Shown: one piece after another, positions 20,690 through 32,520 of the stretch
Layout: each line of letters begins with the position of its first letter
How positions within the stretch are numbered: position 1 is the stretch's first letter
NCBI GenBank assembly: GCA_023014365.1
Contig: JAEBUN010000045.1
Span: 186,001-250,000, forward strand
DNA: 64,000 nucleotides
Origin: Lepiota brunneoincarnata
Lineage: Eukaryota > Basidiomycota > Agaricomycetes > Agaricales > Agaricaceae
Direction: 5' to 3'
The notes under the pieces: generated by a model
Database searches by the model: none
Seen by the model: the letters and a program-made list of their open reading frames with translations, nothing else
What the model was told of the DNA's origin: nothing
Position numbers and translations under genes: made by a program

Positions 20690-22216
20690 ATGTCGGCACA
20701 ACAAGTCCTCGACGACAACGACCCGAAAATCCAATACTCATCCGGGTGGCAAGAATTACGTGGTTTGGCCGCCCCCCAATACCAGGGTACAGCCCATGCT
20801 GCAAGGGCCGACGGTGCGACCGCCCAGGTGTCTTGGAGAGGTTAATTACCCGTTTTCCTTGACTCGGAATGAATGACTAACTTAGTGTCCTGAAGGTACA
20901 TCTGCTAAGATTTATGGTTCGGCGCCTGCAGCACCAGGAACCATCCGCTGGGAGTGGTCGCTTGATGGAGGACAGCCAACAATATCGGAGCGGCCAAGCC
21001 AGGACTTCAATTTCAATGGGGAGCTCCTGGCCGATACGGGTAGCCTCGCCGACGCAGACCACACCCTCCTTATTAGAAACCGTGGGGATGACAGTGAGCT
21101 TCGCCTTGACCGATGGGTGCTTGTCATAGTCGACCGTCAGGCGGCACCACCGCCGTCACCATCACCGGCAACAACGAGAGGTACAACGAGTACGAGTATT
21201 GAAGCTCAAACCACTACTTCACCGCCAACAACTCACCAATCGGAAGCAACGGGGTTGAACCAAGGAGCCAGCTCAACTGCTATTTCTCTCACTTCTTCTT
21301 ACACCAATGGATCCTCGTCATCAATTATTGGGTCCCTCCCGATATCTCTCCATACTACCACGAATTCCGACGGAAGCACCCAAGTATACACCGGCTCTTC
21401 GCCTACTTCAATGACAGTACCGGGAGTAGACCCCATACCCCCCGAGAGTGGCAGGCTGCCTGTCGGCGCCATCATCGCCATCGCCACGAGCGGTGTTGTG
21501 GCTCTCCTCTTTATCATTATTATCATCCTCCTGTGCCGACGACGTTCCAACCGACGCTCTGCACAAGGGTCACCCGAGTCTCCCTCATTAGCAACCAAAA
21601 TATTCCCAAGTAAGGACTATACAAACCTCGCTTATCCCCCCCCCTTTTGTTAATCATTCTGTTCACAGATGCACCATGGGGACAAACACGGACGACTGAC
21701 AGGGTCACACCGTTCGACCTTTCTCAAACTTCCTCTTCGCCTGTGATCCCTTCACCCGTCACCCCCATTCCGCTCACGAACGAAAAACAACCCCCTCGTC
21801 CATTCGTTCGCATCACCGACCAAATGACTGCGAGTTCATCTACGAACTCTCCGAACAGTTCGGCTCGCGGTCCAGGAAATGGCAGCTGTGCGACGGGAGA
21901 CTGTACACTTGTCGTACAAAGCCCCAGGGATGAGAAGGGTTATCGGTCATCCGAAGGAGTTCCTGGAGGAGTGGTCTGTTCAAATTGTGCCCACCATGGT
22001 TCTAGTCTCCAGGGAAGCAGTTTCAATATCACATCACCCGGAGGCTTCTCAACCTCTTCTGAAAGCCGGATACATTTTAACTCACCAGTTTCTATGTTCG
22101 CAAGTCAAGGCCACGAACCGGACGATGCGCCCCCTGCCTATCCCGGGCTTCGGGACTCACTGGTGGGTCCAAGTCGAGTCGGATCACCGAGCAACACTAC
22201 CGCGCCGTCGCATTAG
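20690..22216 (+). CDS. Single-pass surface protein, Ser/Thr-rich stalk and PPAY tail, copy A
   Basis: Exons 20690-20840, 20896-21609 and 21669-22216 give 470 residues with clean GT-AG introns and no frame break. Residues 1-130 form a beta-rich domain (DDNDPKIQYSSGW, IYGSAP, WEWSLDGG, HTLLIRN, LDRWVLVIV), the pattern of a common Agaricomycete extracellular jelly-roll-like domain usually followed by a Ser/Thr-rich stalk. The stalk (about 135-235) should be heavily O-glycosylated. One membrane helix at 240-263 is followed by CRRRSNRR. The cytoplasmic tail ends near DDAPPAYPGL, a PPxY-type site that HECT ligases of the Rsp5 family bind. There is no obvious signal peptide, so membrane insertion probably uses the single helix. 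Likely a cell-surface or wall-sensing protein; ligand unknown. Confidence 0.75.
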
Positions 22217-23658
22217 GCCAGTCCGAGCCCTGCCCTGTATTGATGCGAACATCACCCACCCACCGCCGCTTTTGTCTTTTTCATTTTTATCATTTTCGTT
22301 TTCGATCCATGCTCTTTTTCACAATCATCCGTACTCTTTCCAGCATTGCACAAGGCCTTGCATTGTTTCATGTACATCGGTTATTTCCGTGACGACAACC
22401 ATGGCGTACAGAACGTTTGTAGATAAGTATATCACGCATAGTACTCGTAAAGAATGGGAAGAGAAAAAAAAAACAAGCCTACTCACAACCTTAAGTAAAA
22501 GTCCTTAATGGTGACGACTCGCGTTGACCCCTTCAGTTAGCGTCAGTCCTCGCCATGCCTTGCCGCCCGTCGACTTCGGCATCGGCCGACCATCAAATTA
22601 TGTTACTACAGAGCGCTGGACACCATTTCAGTGGTCGATCACATACGTGTGACATACTAGCGGCCGCAGACAACAATAGAACCAATTTCAAACACAAGTT
22701 AGCACCCAGGACTAAAGAAGACCATATCAGAAGATGAAGGAGTTGGCTTCTGGGGTATGTATCGCCCAGTTCTTCAGCTAATATATGTGCTGCCGCCGGA
22801 CTTTGTTATATCTCGAACAGTTGGGAGGAGAACATCGAAACTCGAAACTCGGGCACTCCACGCATGCATGGTGCGCCCACCCGATATTCTCCAATGAACT
22901 TATCGGACAAACCACTAGAAGGGGATATGCACCTACTGGGAAATACACCGAAATACAGTGGATAAACTTTCTGCCAATGCATATTTCTCCGTACAGTAGA
23001 TATGTATTTGGTTATGTCTGCCCCGGATCACACTATCCACCTAGACGCTTAATATCTTCGCCATGAGTCATGGAATATGTAGCTATCGGCACCAATAGGT
23101 ACTTCGTGTGATTATTACGTGAAATCAGCCGTAATGTGGCTCTCGCTGACCAGTAGAAGAAAAGAGAAGAGAATGTCCTGTCGAGTTGAGCATCTGCCCA
23201 TGTCGGGGTAATTGTTCGAGAATTTTTGTCAAGTTTATAATTAGGGTTCATTTTACCAATTCCATTCCAATCATACTGAGTTGAATATACTGAAAACGAT
23301 CGATCATAGCACTTGCCAAGCGAGTAAAATTGTCACAAAATGGGCTTTTGTTCAAGGGGGCGTGCCTTCCCGAGAGCAGTTTCGTCGCGATGTGATTGGT
23401 ATTGTCAGGAATCTATGGTCTGGTCTTCTTTGCCTGTGGAACTACTCCGCGCTTCCTAAGTCTTGTATTCCTGCCCACACTGACCGGCGATTTCCCTCCT
23501 CCTTGCTGCGCCACCTTGTGCGGAAGGGGATCCCCTCTACTCAAACCCCCATCTACTGTCCTTTCTCTATCTCCCCACGAATCGTCATTTTTTTCCCGAC
23601 CCCCAATTGGGCACGTCCAGGGACTGGTCCCTAACCTCTTGCCGGCTCCCTCCCGGAA
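22217..23658. other. Intergenic between the two paralogues
   Basis: No supported gene; only short frames. Confidence 0.4.
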
Positions 23659-25056
23659 ATGCCAACGGACATCACACTCGACGACAATGATAGGAGAATT
23701 GAATATTCCACCGGGTGGAGATTGCTACTTGCCTCGGCTTCCCAGTTCCAAAGCACTATCCACGCTTCAACAGTCGGTGGTGCGACGGCCACGATCCATT
23801 GGCGAGGTCAATCATTCTCTGCGTCTCATCTGCCACGAACGACTGACCTTATTGCTTGAAGGTATATCTGCGAAGATCTATGGTACGATACCGATGGGTT
23901 CAGGATTTGTTCGTTGGGAGTGGATCCTTGACGGAGGAACAGTGACACACATAGAGCAGAGTGTCTCTGACGTTGAACGATATGGGGAGTTGATGGCTGA
24001 CACGGGTCCACTCGACGACCAGGGACCACACACTGGTCATTAAAAATGTCGGGACGGAGAACGATCTTCGTCTTGACCGATGGGTGCTTACAATCGGTAA
24101 TGAGCAACAGCCATGGGAGGGAAACGCGCCGATACCACAGCCCACAACCGCAGCGGGGGGTGCTGCCTGCCGTCAGCACCTCCACTGAACTCGTCACCAT
24201 CTCATCAGCTCCTCCTCAATCGGGCGCAACTTTGGGTCAAGGGGTCCTCTGCAAACAGTACCTCATCGAATCCAACCTCGCTCGTCACTTCCACAGGCTC
24301 AATTAATCTCCCCTTCTCGATCTCTCTTTTGACCACCACGGACTTCAGCGGGAACTACGCAAGTATTCCCGGTCACTTTACCCTCCGCAACTGGGGTCCC
24401 GGAATCGGTCGGGAGCCCCATTAACACTGCATCCCACAATGGCACCTCACCCACTGGCATCATCATTGCCATCACCGTGAGTGGTGTTGTGATGGTCCTC
24501 CTAATCATTATTGCTATCCTCCTGTACCGACGACATTCCAACAAACGCCCATTCCTAACCACGCCCGAAACACCATCAGAAAGATGACAACATTCCCAAG
24601 TGAGAACTGTTTGCTTTCTCCCCTTCAGTGCTAATTTTGGCCAAAGATCGCTTATGGAGGCAGCCACGTACGACTAACAAAATCACACCGTTCGACCTTT
24701 ATCAAAATGCCTCTTCACCCACGAGCTACTCCTCCCCCAGCACCGAACGGCTTACAAGCGAAAAACCCTGTTCAACCACCCGTATCATGGATCACATGAC
24801 CACGAGCTCACCAGTGGTTTGTCCGACCAACTCTTCTCTTGTGCTAAACAATGGCACTTGTGTACTCGAAGACTTCACTACCCGTGATCGTGGGCTTCCG
24901 AGAAGCAGTTTCAATGCTACATCTTCCCTCCCTTCTTCTGAAGATGGGACACATTTTCATGCTCCAACCTCTATGTACGCAAGAGTTGCAACCCGCAGCT
25001 ACGACAAGGAAGATGCGCCACCAGCATATCCTGGACTTCGGCAATCCCTGATATGA
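23659..25056 (+). pseudogene. Single-pass surface protein, copy B, frame-broken tandem paralogue
   Basis: ATG at 23659, with the same first exon and intron as copy A (DDNDRRIEYSTGW ... IHWRG). The second exon keeps IYGTIP and WEWILDGG, then leaves frame at about 24025. Three further shifts in G or C runs (about 24155, 24240 and 24382) pass through an S/T-rich stalk to a membrane helix (IIIAITVSGVVMVLLIIIAILL, read in frame only after the shifts) and a last exon ending DAPPAYPGL at 25056. Every shift equals one extra base (or two missing). The order and content of all domains match copy A, so this is a tandem duplicate. It is a pseudogene as sequenced. Confidence 0.65.
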
Positions 25057-25557
25057 CCATCCCGAACAAGGTCATCGAGTAACACCCAGTAAACGGGGCT
25101 TTTTTGTTTCCTGAGGATCCGCCCCGTCAGCTAAGGATCCCGTTTATTGATACCTATTAATACCATCATTGTCCCCTTTTGTTTCCAACATAGGGTCTTT
25201 CCACATATTCCCACCCGAACACCTCCAATTCGGCATTGCATAATATTCATTAGGCATAAACACGTATTCCTCCGTGCAAGTCGATCGGGTACTTTTTCTG
25301 GTACGCTGCTGTCCTAATTCGTAAGGGATAATACGGTTACGATACAATACATACATATATACAAATTCCGTTATGACAACCATTAACTTACAAACTCTAA
25401 ATAAGCATGAGCGTAATCTCTCGTATTCGGCGCTTTAGCCGGTTTTCCACAAAGGCACGCAACACGTGACGACTACAAAAACGAATCTAAAATAATAAAA
25501 AAACACACAATGATGAGATACGGTGAGAGAAACAAAGTTCATTCGGCGGGCCTACCA
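25057..25557. other. Intergenic
   Basis: No gene seen. An inverted repeat of TAAACGGG (about 25091) and CCCGTTTA (about 25140) encloses a second CGGGGC/GCCCCG pair and could help end transcription of copy B. Confidence 0.35.
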
Positions 25558-26994
25558 TCAGGCTGAGGTTCGAGAAGTACTTCGAGTGATGCGCGAGGAC
25601 GAGCGAATAGATTGAGTAACAATAGTGCCGACGGCAGAATGCTGCCGATACGGATCTTGGGCCCGACTCATACTACGATTTCTCGCACTTGACTTGTTCC
25701 CGCTCATGCCACCCTGTGGTTGAGTCCGGCGCCGGCGCTGGGGCTCGGGGGAGGCGAGGGAAATTCCGGGCATGGGACACCCGTGGATGATGGTCCTGTG
25801 CTTATTCCACAAACCGGGGTAATAATCGTTCCGGGCGTCGAGCTTAATCCATTTGTCACAGATCTTGCACTTCACCTGCTTCGCCTCCACCGCGACCAGG
25901 AGCGGATCGACTTTCAGAATGTCCCTACGAAGCCTCCAGTCCATGATATTTTTCTTTTGTTTTTTCTTCGGTCGCTCGTCCTCGTCCGGATTTTGGTCCG
26001 GTGAACGCTCGTCCGAGGTGCTCAAATCCGGTGCTGGGATGGTGGGTTCTGTCGTAGCGGGCTGGTGATGAATGGAAAGAGGGGTCGGGCTATATGGTTG
26101 AACATAATCCGGAGAATGCCTGGTAGGAGTATTTCTCGAACATGGACCTAGCGCCACGGGCGTGGCACTGGCTTCCCGTGATTCTATACGCTTTCTCTTG
26201 CGGTCGAGAGCAGGTGGTAGGGCACTGGTAGATGGAAGTGAGGTCACAACAGGCTCGTCGTCTATGGAAGGTTGAGTATTGGACTGAAGATGTGAAGGCC
26301 TGCGAGACGTTGCGCGGACAGGGGGAGGGCGTTGAGATATATCTATTGGGAGAATCGATTGGGGTGCCGCAGAAGTCGAGGAAGTGAGATGAGGAATGGG
26401 GGTGGGTGGCGTCCGTCTGGCATGGCGTGGTTCTCCTGCGACGAGAGATGGAGGTGTTGGGGTGATGTACCGAGGCAATGCGGGTGGCGACTTGGGCGAG
26501 GCTGCTGTGGGCTCATGAATGAGGGGACTGTTGACTTCCATGCGGCTCCGATTGCAGTAGGATGAACTCATATCGACAGATGACGTCGATTGTTGCGGCG
26601 GTGGAGAGGGAGGCCAGCTCCGTCCTTCATGTTGTTCGGTTGGGCGTTCGTCTGGCTCCTGAAGGGTTCCACGAATGGCGGAAGTCTGGACGACATTTCT
26701 TTCAAAGAAACACCAAGTTAGATTTTTAAAGACGAAGATTATAGAAGAAACTGACGCAAACCTCTTCGGACAGGATCCCCAATGATCTGAGATAACAGGC
26801 CAGGCGTGGTTCCAGCTGCTTGCTGCATCCCTCGACTGATAGCTGTATGTTTCGTGGCAGTTGACACAGCTGGACAACCGGTAGAGGTAAGAAGAAAGGT
26901 CTGGCCTGGGTCGATAACGAATGGAGCCGGAAAACTCGCAATGAGAGCGAAATGTTCGTTCGGAGGTGGGGGAGTGAGCAGATACAGACGACAT
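25558..26994 (-). CDS. Zinc-finger protein with two Cys/His clusters and a disordered linker
   Basis: Starts at ATG 26994. Exons 26994-26762 and 26698-25558 flank a 63 nt intron (GTTTGCG donor, TCTAAC branch, GAAAG acceptor). The intron is a multiple of three and has no stop, so the frame is open with or without splicing; the spliced form has about 457 residues. An N-terminal cluster (CVNCHETY ... WNHAW ... HWGSC) and a C-terminal cluster (CKICDKWIKLD ... WNKHRTIIHGC) each look like a CxxC/HxnC or HxnH zinc-binding module. Between them lies a long Pro/Ser/Thr-rich region with basic patches (RKRKR, RPKKKQKK) that resemble nuclear localisation signals. This layout is common in Agaricomycetes and suggests a DNA-binding or nuclear role; targets unknown. 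Confidence 0.6.
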   Translation of the reverse strand: MSSVSAHSPTSERTFRSHCEFSGSIRYRPRPDLSSYLYRLSSCVNCHETYSYQSRDAASSWNHAWPVISDHWGSCPKRFASVSSIIFVFKNLTWCFFERNVVQTSAIRGTLQEPDERPTEQHEGRSWPPSPPPQQSTSSVDMSSSYCNRSRMEVNSPLIHEPTAASPKSPPALPRYITPTPPSLVAGEPRHARRTPPTPIPHLTSSTSAAPQSILPIDISQRPPPVRATSRRPSHLQSNTQPSIDDEPVVTSLPSTSALPPALDRKRKRIESREASATPVALGPCSRNTPTRHSPDYVQPYSPTPLSIHHQPATTEPTIPAPDLSTSDERSPDQNPDEDERPKKKQKKNIMDWRLRRDILKVDPLLVAVEAKQVKCKICDKWIKLDARNDYYPGLWNKHRTIIHGCPMPGISLASPEPQRRRRTQPQGGMSGNKSSARNRSMSRAQDPYRQHSAVGTIVTQSIRSSSRITRSTSRTSA

Positions 26995-28472
26995 GGGCGA
27001 ATAGGGCAAGGACAAAGGGAGGAAGTAAGTATGGAGTCACTGGTCCGTCAGGCGGTTTCTTATAAGGTTCACGGAGGGCCTCACGGGCCCGGCATATTAC
27101 CTGTGACACCGCTTGGACAATGGCGTAGTTTACTCCCAGATCCTTTGTCTTCCAGAATAGTTCCACGGCCACAGTGCGCCACTCGCTGGATGGACTCGGA
27201 AAACCCAGCATATTCTCCCGACATGCAGTGAACTAGATGAGGGCCGAGCGCAAGAGAAATATGCTCACATCTCAACTCTAATTTCGCAATAATTTTGAAA
27301 CACTACTCCCTGTATTGCATGCCTTATGAGCGTGTCGTCTGAGAATGAAGTAGGAGGAATGCTGTTGACCTGGGAGCGGTCCAAGCACCACGACCGGCGC
27401 CGAATCCAGTGCGCTGGATTGTCTGCGTGGCTGCTGGGTTTGTGCACCGAGTGCACTGTCCATGCAAACAATTGGCCAATTGACTACGGGGTTGTGACCA
27501 TGGCCGGAATTCCACAATTGGATACTTTCCAAACGCTCCGCTAAAAAGAAGGCAAAGGCAGGTGGTAGGTGTGTGGCACATGCCTGGACGATCCCCAGTC
27601 TATGTATTCAATGACCACAGTAACTTGAGGAAGAGATATGGACAAAGGGCGAAGATGGATAAAGCGCCGGCAGGTACTGTGCATTCATTGCACATCTTGA
27701 TTCCACTGCCACAGGACGTATCAGTTGACGGAGTGCGCGAGGCCTTTCCCCAAATATATCGTTCCGAAGTATTACCTAACATCATCGGTCGTCATGAAGT
27801 GAGACCTGAAAGCGACATCGACAGTCAGGTCCAACGGTCCATGCGCGCGATATCGACCTCAACAATTGCTGTGAGGAATCACGGCAGATGAAAAAAATGC
27901 GGATTGCTGTCGGTTGATCTTCGACTTGCCTTGGCGATTCCACATGTTCTTGCTGCAGCCTTTCTACCAAACATGTGGTTTCATGTCTTCACCTGGCGCT
28001 TTTCCTCAACTGGTAGTCGGATGCACCATATTCTGTGTTTCAGTGCATTGTCGGGAGCAACCTGATGTCGTGAGAAATTCTACAAGCTGTTCCAAATCCT
28101 CCCTGATCAAACAGGTTCCTCTCATAGTAATGTGCACACAAAATAAGCGGTTATGGATTCCTGAACCCGTGCGCACGGACTCGAATCTATATTTCCACGA
28201 GTTTGATGAACAATCGTGCACATGATCGATTGATGAATGGTCGAAAATGTATTATGTTCAGTTGTTGTGATACTAATCTGTTGACTGCCCTTGCCTTCCT
28301 GTCGCATCGGATTATTGCCTTCAGGAGGAAATCCCGCCCTAGCATGACCCTTGACGTTATGATAAACATCGAGCGCATCGTAGAGGATGTGATCCATATC
28401 AATGCCCGACCCTGCGCCACGAATATCATATATATGCCCTGCTGGACGTAAAATTGGGGTTCTCTCCCCACA
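26995..28472. other. Intergenic
   Basis: Short overlapping frames on both strands, none with a domain or consistent splice pattern. It separates the zinc-finger gene (minus) from the membrane-protein gene (plus). Confidence 0.4.
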
Positions 28473-29543
28473 ATGCTCGCGGTTCCCGTTTCTCGCCGTG
28501 TCGCGCACGTCCTACTCCTGCTTGCAACATTTAGCTTTGGCAGGGCAGCCGCAAAAGGCAGAGGTGGTCGTGGGGGCGGAGGTGATATTGGAGGCGCAAT
28601 CAGTTCCCTTGACCTCCCTCCAGCTCTCACCGCCGCCTTCGCTATTACGATAATCATAATCATTATCACAGCATACCAAGCTGCCCGCGCTGCAGGTCGT
28701 TTCAAGACACCCATCTTACCGCCTGGCACGCCCACCCTTCCCTACCAAGTCGGCAAGCTCTTCCCCACCTTCCTCTTCCTCTATACATTTGTCTTTCTCG
28801 TCTACAACATTCTCTACGCCGTCTTCATCGCGTTGACGTACGGTGAAAGCCGCAGCACCGTACTGCCACTCAGTTTTCAAATCGGCATGCAGTTCGTCGG
28901 CCAACTCGCCGATGTCTTCTTCTTCGCCATCTTTCTCTCAATCATCCCCTACCGGGAGCGGCTTCATCTCCACCCACTTGAACCCCAGTTCAATTTGAAA
29001 TCCTTTCTCGACGGATGGACATTATCTGTCATCATCATCCTTGGAATCGCGACGGATGCCCTTTTGGGAGCATCATACCAGAACCGTGGGCTCCAAAGTG
29101 GACTGGTCATACGAAACTTGGATGTCGCGTACCAAGTCTTCGTGTTTATCGCGAGCCTGGATGTGATCGCATCATCCATCATGTCACACGTGCGACTGCA
29201 AAAGAATGGTATCAAGGATGTGGTATGTCTCCTTTCTCAATGAATCTGGACGCTGGACACAGCAAAGTTCACCACGCACCTTTAATAGATCATACAGAGT
29301 ACCGCGTTTTTCGTCTCTCCATTCTTGTTTATTGGCGCTCTCTGGCGCATTATCAGGGTTGGGTTGACTTTCAGCCCGAAATCGGCGGTATTATACAATT
29401 TTGAGGCTCTATTTGTTACCGACGTTGTAATCGGAGGGACTGTGTCTATCATGGCCGTCGCTCTGGCCTTGGCCATGGGTGCCCCACCGAAGCCACCAAA
29501 GGAAGGCTCCAAAGGTGCACCCAGCGGTAGTCATAAAGTATGA
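28473..29543 (+). CDS. Multi-span membrane protein, 331 aa
   Basis: Exons 28473-29222 and 29298-29543 join at a GTATGT donor and an ATACAG acceptor in phase 0. It starts with a signal-like hydrophobic segment (VLLLLATFSF), then a Gly/Arg-rich loop. About six more hydrophobic helices follow, including AFAITIIIIIITAY, FLFLYTFVFLVYNILYAVF, LADVFFFAIFLSII, LSVIIILGIATDALLGA and VIGGTVSIMAVALALA. The C-terminal tail is short and Pro/Lys-rich. The topology is similar to fungal seven-helix membrane proteins of unknown function; a receptor role is possible but unproven. No frame breaks. Confidence 0.65.
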
Positions 29544-29974
29544 AGTTTTGAAGACTTGATCGACGTGGTTTATTGTGTTTTGTGGAGGTGGCGAAGGTTT
29601 CTTAAATCAGTTTCAGATTTTTTTTTGTGGCCTAAAGACACTTTGTAGCCGTCTTATTCCGGCTCATTTCATTTTTGGTGGAGTAATTTAACTAGTCGAA
29701 TGGGAAGTAGGTACATCCAGACATCAATCCCCTTCGTTTCACCACACACCACCCTAAACGTCAGGGAATTTTCGATTGAGTTGTGGACGTGGCTCACCCT
29801 GTTAGTCGTTGGGTTGTCATGCAACCACTGATGGCAACCGCACCCCAGAGTGCAATGTTGTCTCACTACCCCTTAGCGCAGTACGTACATGCATAGCAAC
29901 GAGGGGAACAAAAGCTGTTGATACACAGTCATTCCACATTTCTTCCGCTCCTGGCGTGCCCTCCGCCCCCACTC

Positions 29975-31697
29975 ATGCAGGCAGAACATTGCTATGTTCC
30001 GGTACGACAAGAGCCCGGTTCACCCACACCACGTCTTACAAGGAAGGGCTTCATAATACGTATTACAGCTTCTCTCGCACTAGAGGCATGCTTCGTGATA
30101 TTGTCCGCCGTGTGCCTCAGGAACCCTATTCCTCTGGATGTCCCGCTCTCTCTCTCAAACGCCAAGGCCGTTTTCACCGTTCTCTCCATCGTGTGGCAAC
30201 TAGCAGCTACATTTCCTCTGGCTGAAATCATCCATCATTGTTTAAGCAGCGAGTGGTACTTCCAATTGATCCGTACCAACACAATAATACCCGGACGAAC
30301 GGATGCCGTTTCCATCCTCACATCCGGGATGGTAGATCAGCTCCGACATACATTGTCTCCGCGGTCTTCGAACCGATTTCGAGTCGCGTTCGCTGTAACA
30401 TTGTTATGCATAGCGATACGCGCCATTGTCCCCGGCTCACTAAGTCCGACCGCCATCCTACACGAAGAGAAAACCAATATCAGAGTTGCTAGAACGGGCA
30501 GGATGACGGATTTGAGTGAATCGGATGCGCAGTGGTTTTATTTATGGTTGAGCAGAGCTGGGATGATTGGTCAGTTGGAGCAACAGCAGGTGGTGACGTT
30601 CGGATTAGAACCTCCGAAAGGATGGATGGTTGGGTGGCCCGATATCTCACCGAAGGCTTTGACGGGGAGGCTTCGGTTCCAGACGGACGTCGTCTCTTTC
30701 GGGTACAAATGCAACTGGGAGGATCAGAAATACCTGGATCAAGAGAACGGAGAGATAATCTTATCTCCCCAATTAATCCCTATCCGTCGGGCGATCGGAG
30801 ATGTCATAGACGGTGATGGTATGATTCTCTCTTTGCAAGTGCTCTGGACATACAGCCTAATTAAACCCACCAGCCATTCTTCCCTTCGCCCAACGACGCG
30901 GTGAAAATTTTACGATCGCCTTCCTATTTGTTGGTCACGTCTCGCAGACCCTGCCCGTTCCCAGTCAGCCAGAATCTCGCCAAATCAACCTTGATGGTCT
31001 CCCGACATTCAACGCTAGTGGTCTCACGCTCGAGATCGACGCAGAACCCTTCACTCTCCGTGCGCCTGCAGCGGCTCTGCTCGTGTGCAACGCGGAGGTA
31101 TCCCTCTCAGGTGGCGAAGCCCAACTTGACCCAAATGGGATGATCGCCATCACCCGCAGTCAGGGCCCCCCCATCGGAAATATTGAAAATCAGCCAGAAT
31201 TTCTGCACAACATCTTCCAGGATTCCATTTCCAGTTTCTTTTCCCATAACCCAAACATCAGCACCCCCGTCAGTTTGTCGTCAGCGCAAGCCTTTCTTTC
31301 GAGCGACTACTTCGCCAATTCGAACAGTGGTGGTGTGAAACCCCTTTCACTCGATGATATCAACAACAACCTTGATAGGGTTGCGACTTCGATAACAAAA
31401 TCCTTCTCGAGTGGGGTCATGATTGGGAAAACATTTGGGTTACCTTTTGAATCGATGTTGATGGGTGTGGATGGTTGGATGGAACACAATAAAGTCTTCC
31501 TGGTCACTAACGTTCGAATATTCTGGATAGGTGTTGGACTGTGGACGTTGCTGGGCTGCTTGTTGGCGTTGTTGGGATGGCAGATAACTTGGAATGAATT
31601 GAAACCTTTTTCGCTGGCTAACATACTTGGGCTGCTAAACGAGGAGCAGAAGGTTGAGCTTGTTCAGCCAGGGAACCGTATCGCCTCGGGTATCTAG
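29975..31697 (+). CDS. Membrane protein, 555 aa, unknown function
   Basis: The first ATG in frame is at 29975. Exons 29975-30818 and 30874-31697 join by a 55 nt GT-AG intron in phase 1. Three N-terminal helices (IIRITASLALEACFVIL, AVFTVLSIVWQLAATFPLAEII, VAFAVTLLCIAIRAIV), a large non-membrane region of about 350 residues with beta-like segments, and a last helix (FWIGVGLWTLLGCLLALLGW) close to the C-terminus. This suggests a large extracellular or lumenal domain held between membrane anchors, as in many Agaricomycete hypothetical proteins. Same strand as the preceding membrane protein, 430 bp apart. No frame break. Confidence 0.65.
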
Positions 31698-32460
31698 GTG
31701 GGTGTGGGAATTTGCTGCTGTTCGGACTGCGGGGCTAACCTAGTGTGCATGGACTTGTGTTATGAGCAGGAGTAGGGTTGTAGCCACCTGAATTCATAAG
31801 AGGTGCGACAAACAGGGGACAAACAGCTGTCTTTGACCAGAATAGCCTCGTGTTGTGGGTCATGCTAGCGGTATACTGGGGTGCGGGTATAGCGCGACCA
31901 GCCACAGGCACTAGCCTGCACTTAGTTACTCATGTGTTCGTGCGTCACCGAGTGGAGGACTACAGAAGACTACTCCATGAGGGGTCTTAGACGGGCGAAT
32001 GCAAGGTGGGCCAAGGGGGTGACCCGATGATTAGGAGCAGGTAAAGCTGTCTAAAATAGTGGGCATGAATTAATGGGCTTCTATCTGTCATGTGGGGCCA
32101 TACTATATATACAACAGGCGGGAATGGTGTGCTTAGGTATAGAACTCAGGAGGTGAACGGTGAACGTTGAAGAGGACAACAAAAGTGGAAGGTGGCGACT
32201 TTCATTCTTCGGTCTGAAAGGTGAGTAGACATCAACGTAACATTGAGGGTCTGTATTCAATTGTTTTCGGAATTGCGAGTACGTGGGAGTATGTTTAAGC
32301 CTGCAACATAATAAGACCTGCTCTGGACAGCCGTCATTGATCGCCCCCCTGGCCAAGCACTGGCTGGGAAGCCATCTTTGTCTCAACATCCGGGTCGATG
32401 CCCTACTCTTTCCGGCCCATCCCCTTTCACCGCCATCGTATGATGTCCTAATTACAGCCC
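31698..32460. other. Intergenic
   Basis: No supported gene. TATA-like ACTATATATAC at about 32101. Confidence 0.4.
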
Positions 32461-32470
32461 CCCAAATGAC

Positions 32471-32476
32471 ATATAA
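32471..32476 (+). promoter_or_regulatory. TATA box of the His-rich protein gene
   Basis: TATAAG in ACATATAAGC, about 45 bp before the ATG at 32521. Confidence 0.4.
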
Positions 32477-32520
32477 GCAACCCGTCCCCAGTGTTCCCAA
32501 CTACTCTTCGCAACATCACC

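Noticed and set aside
26726..27211. 161-codon minus-strand frame overlapping the zinc-finger gene start
   Set aside because: Overlaps the zinc-cluster exon in another frame; no motif and no ATG-supported promoter.
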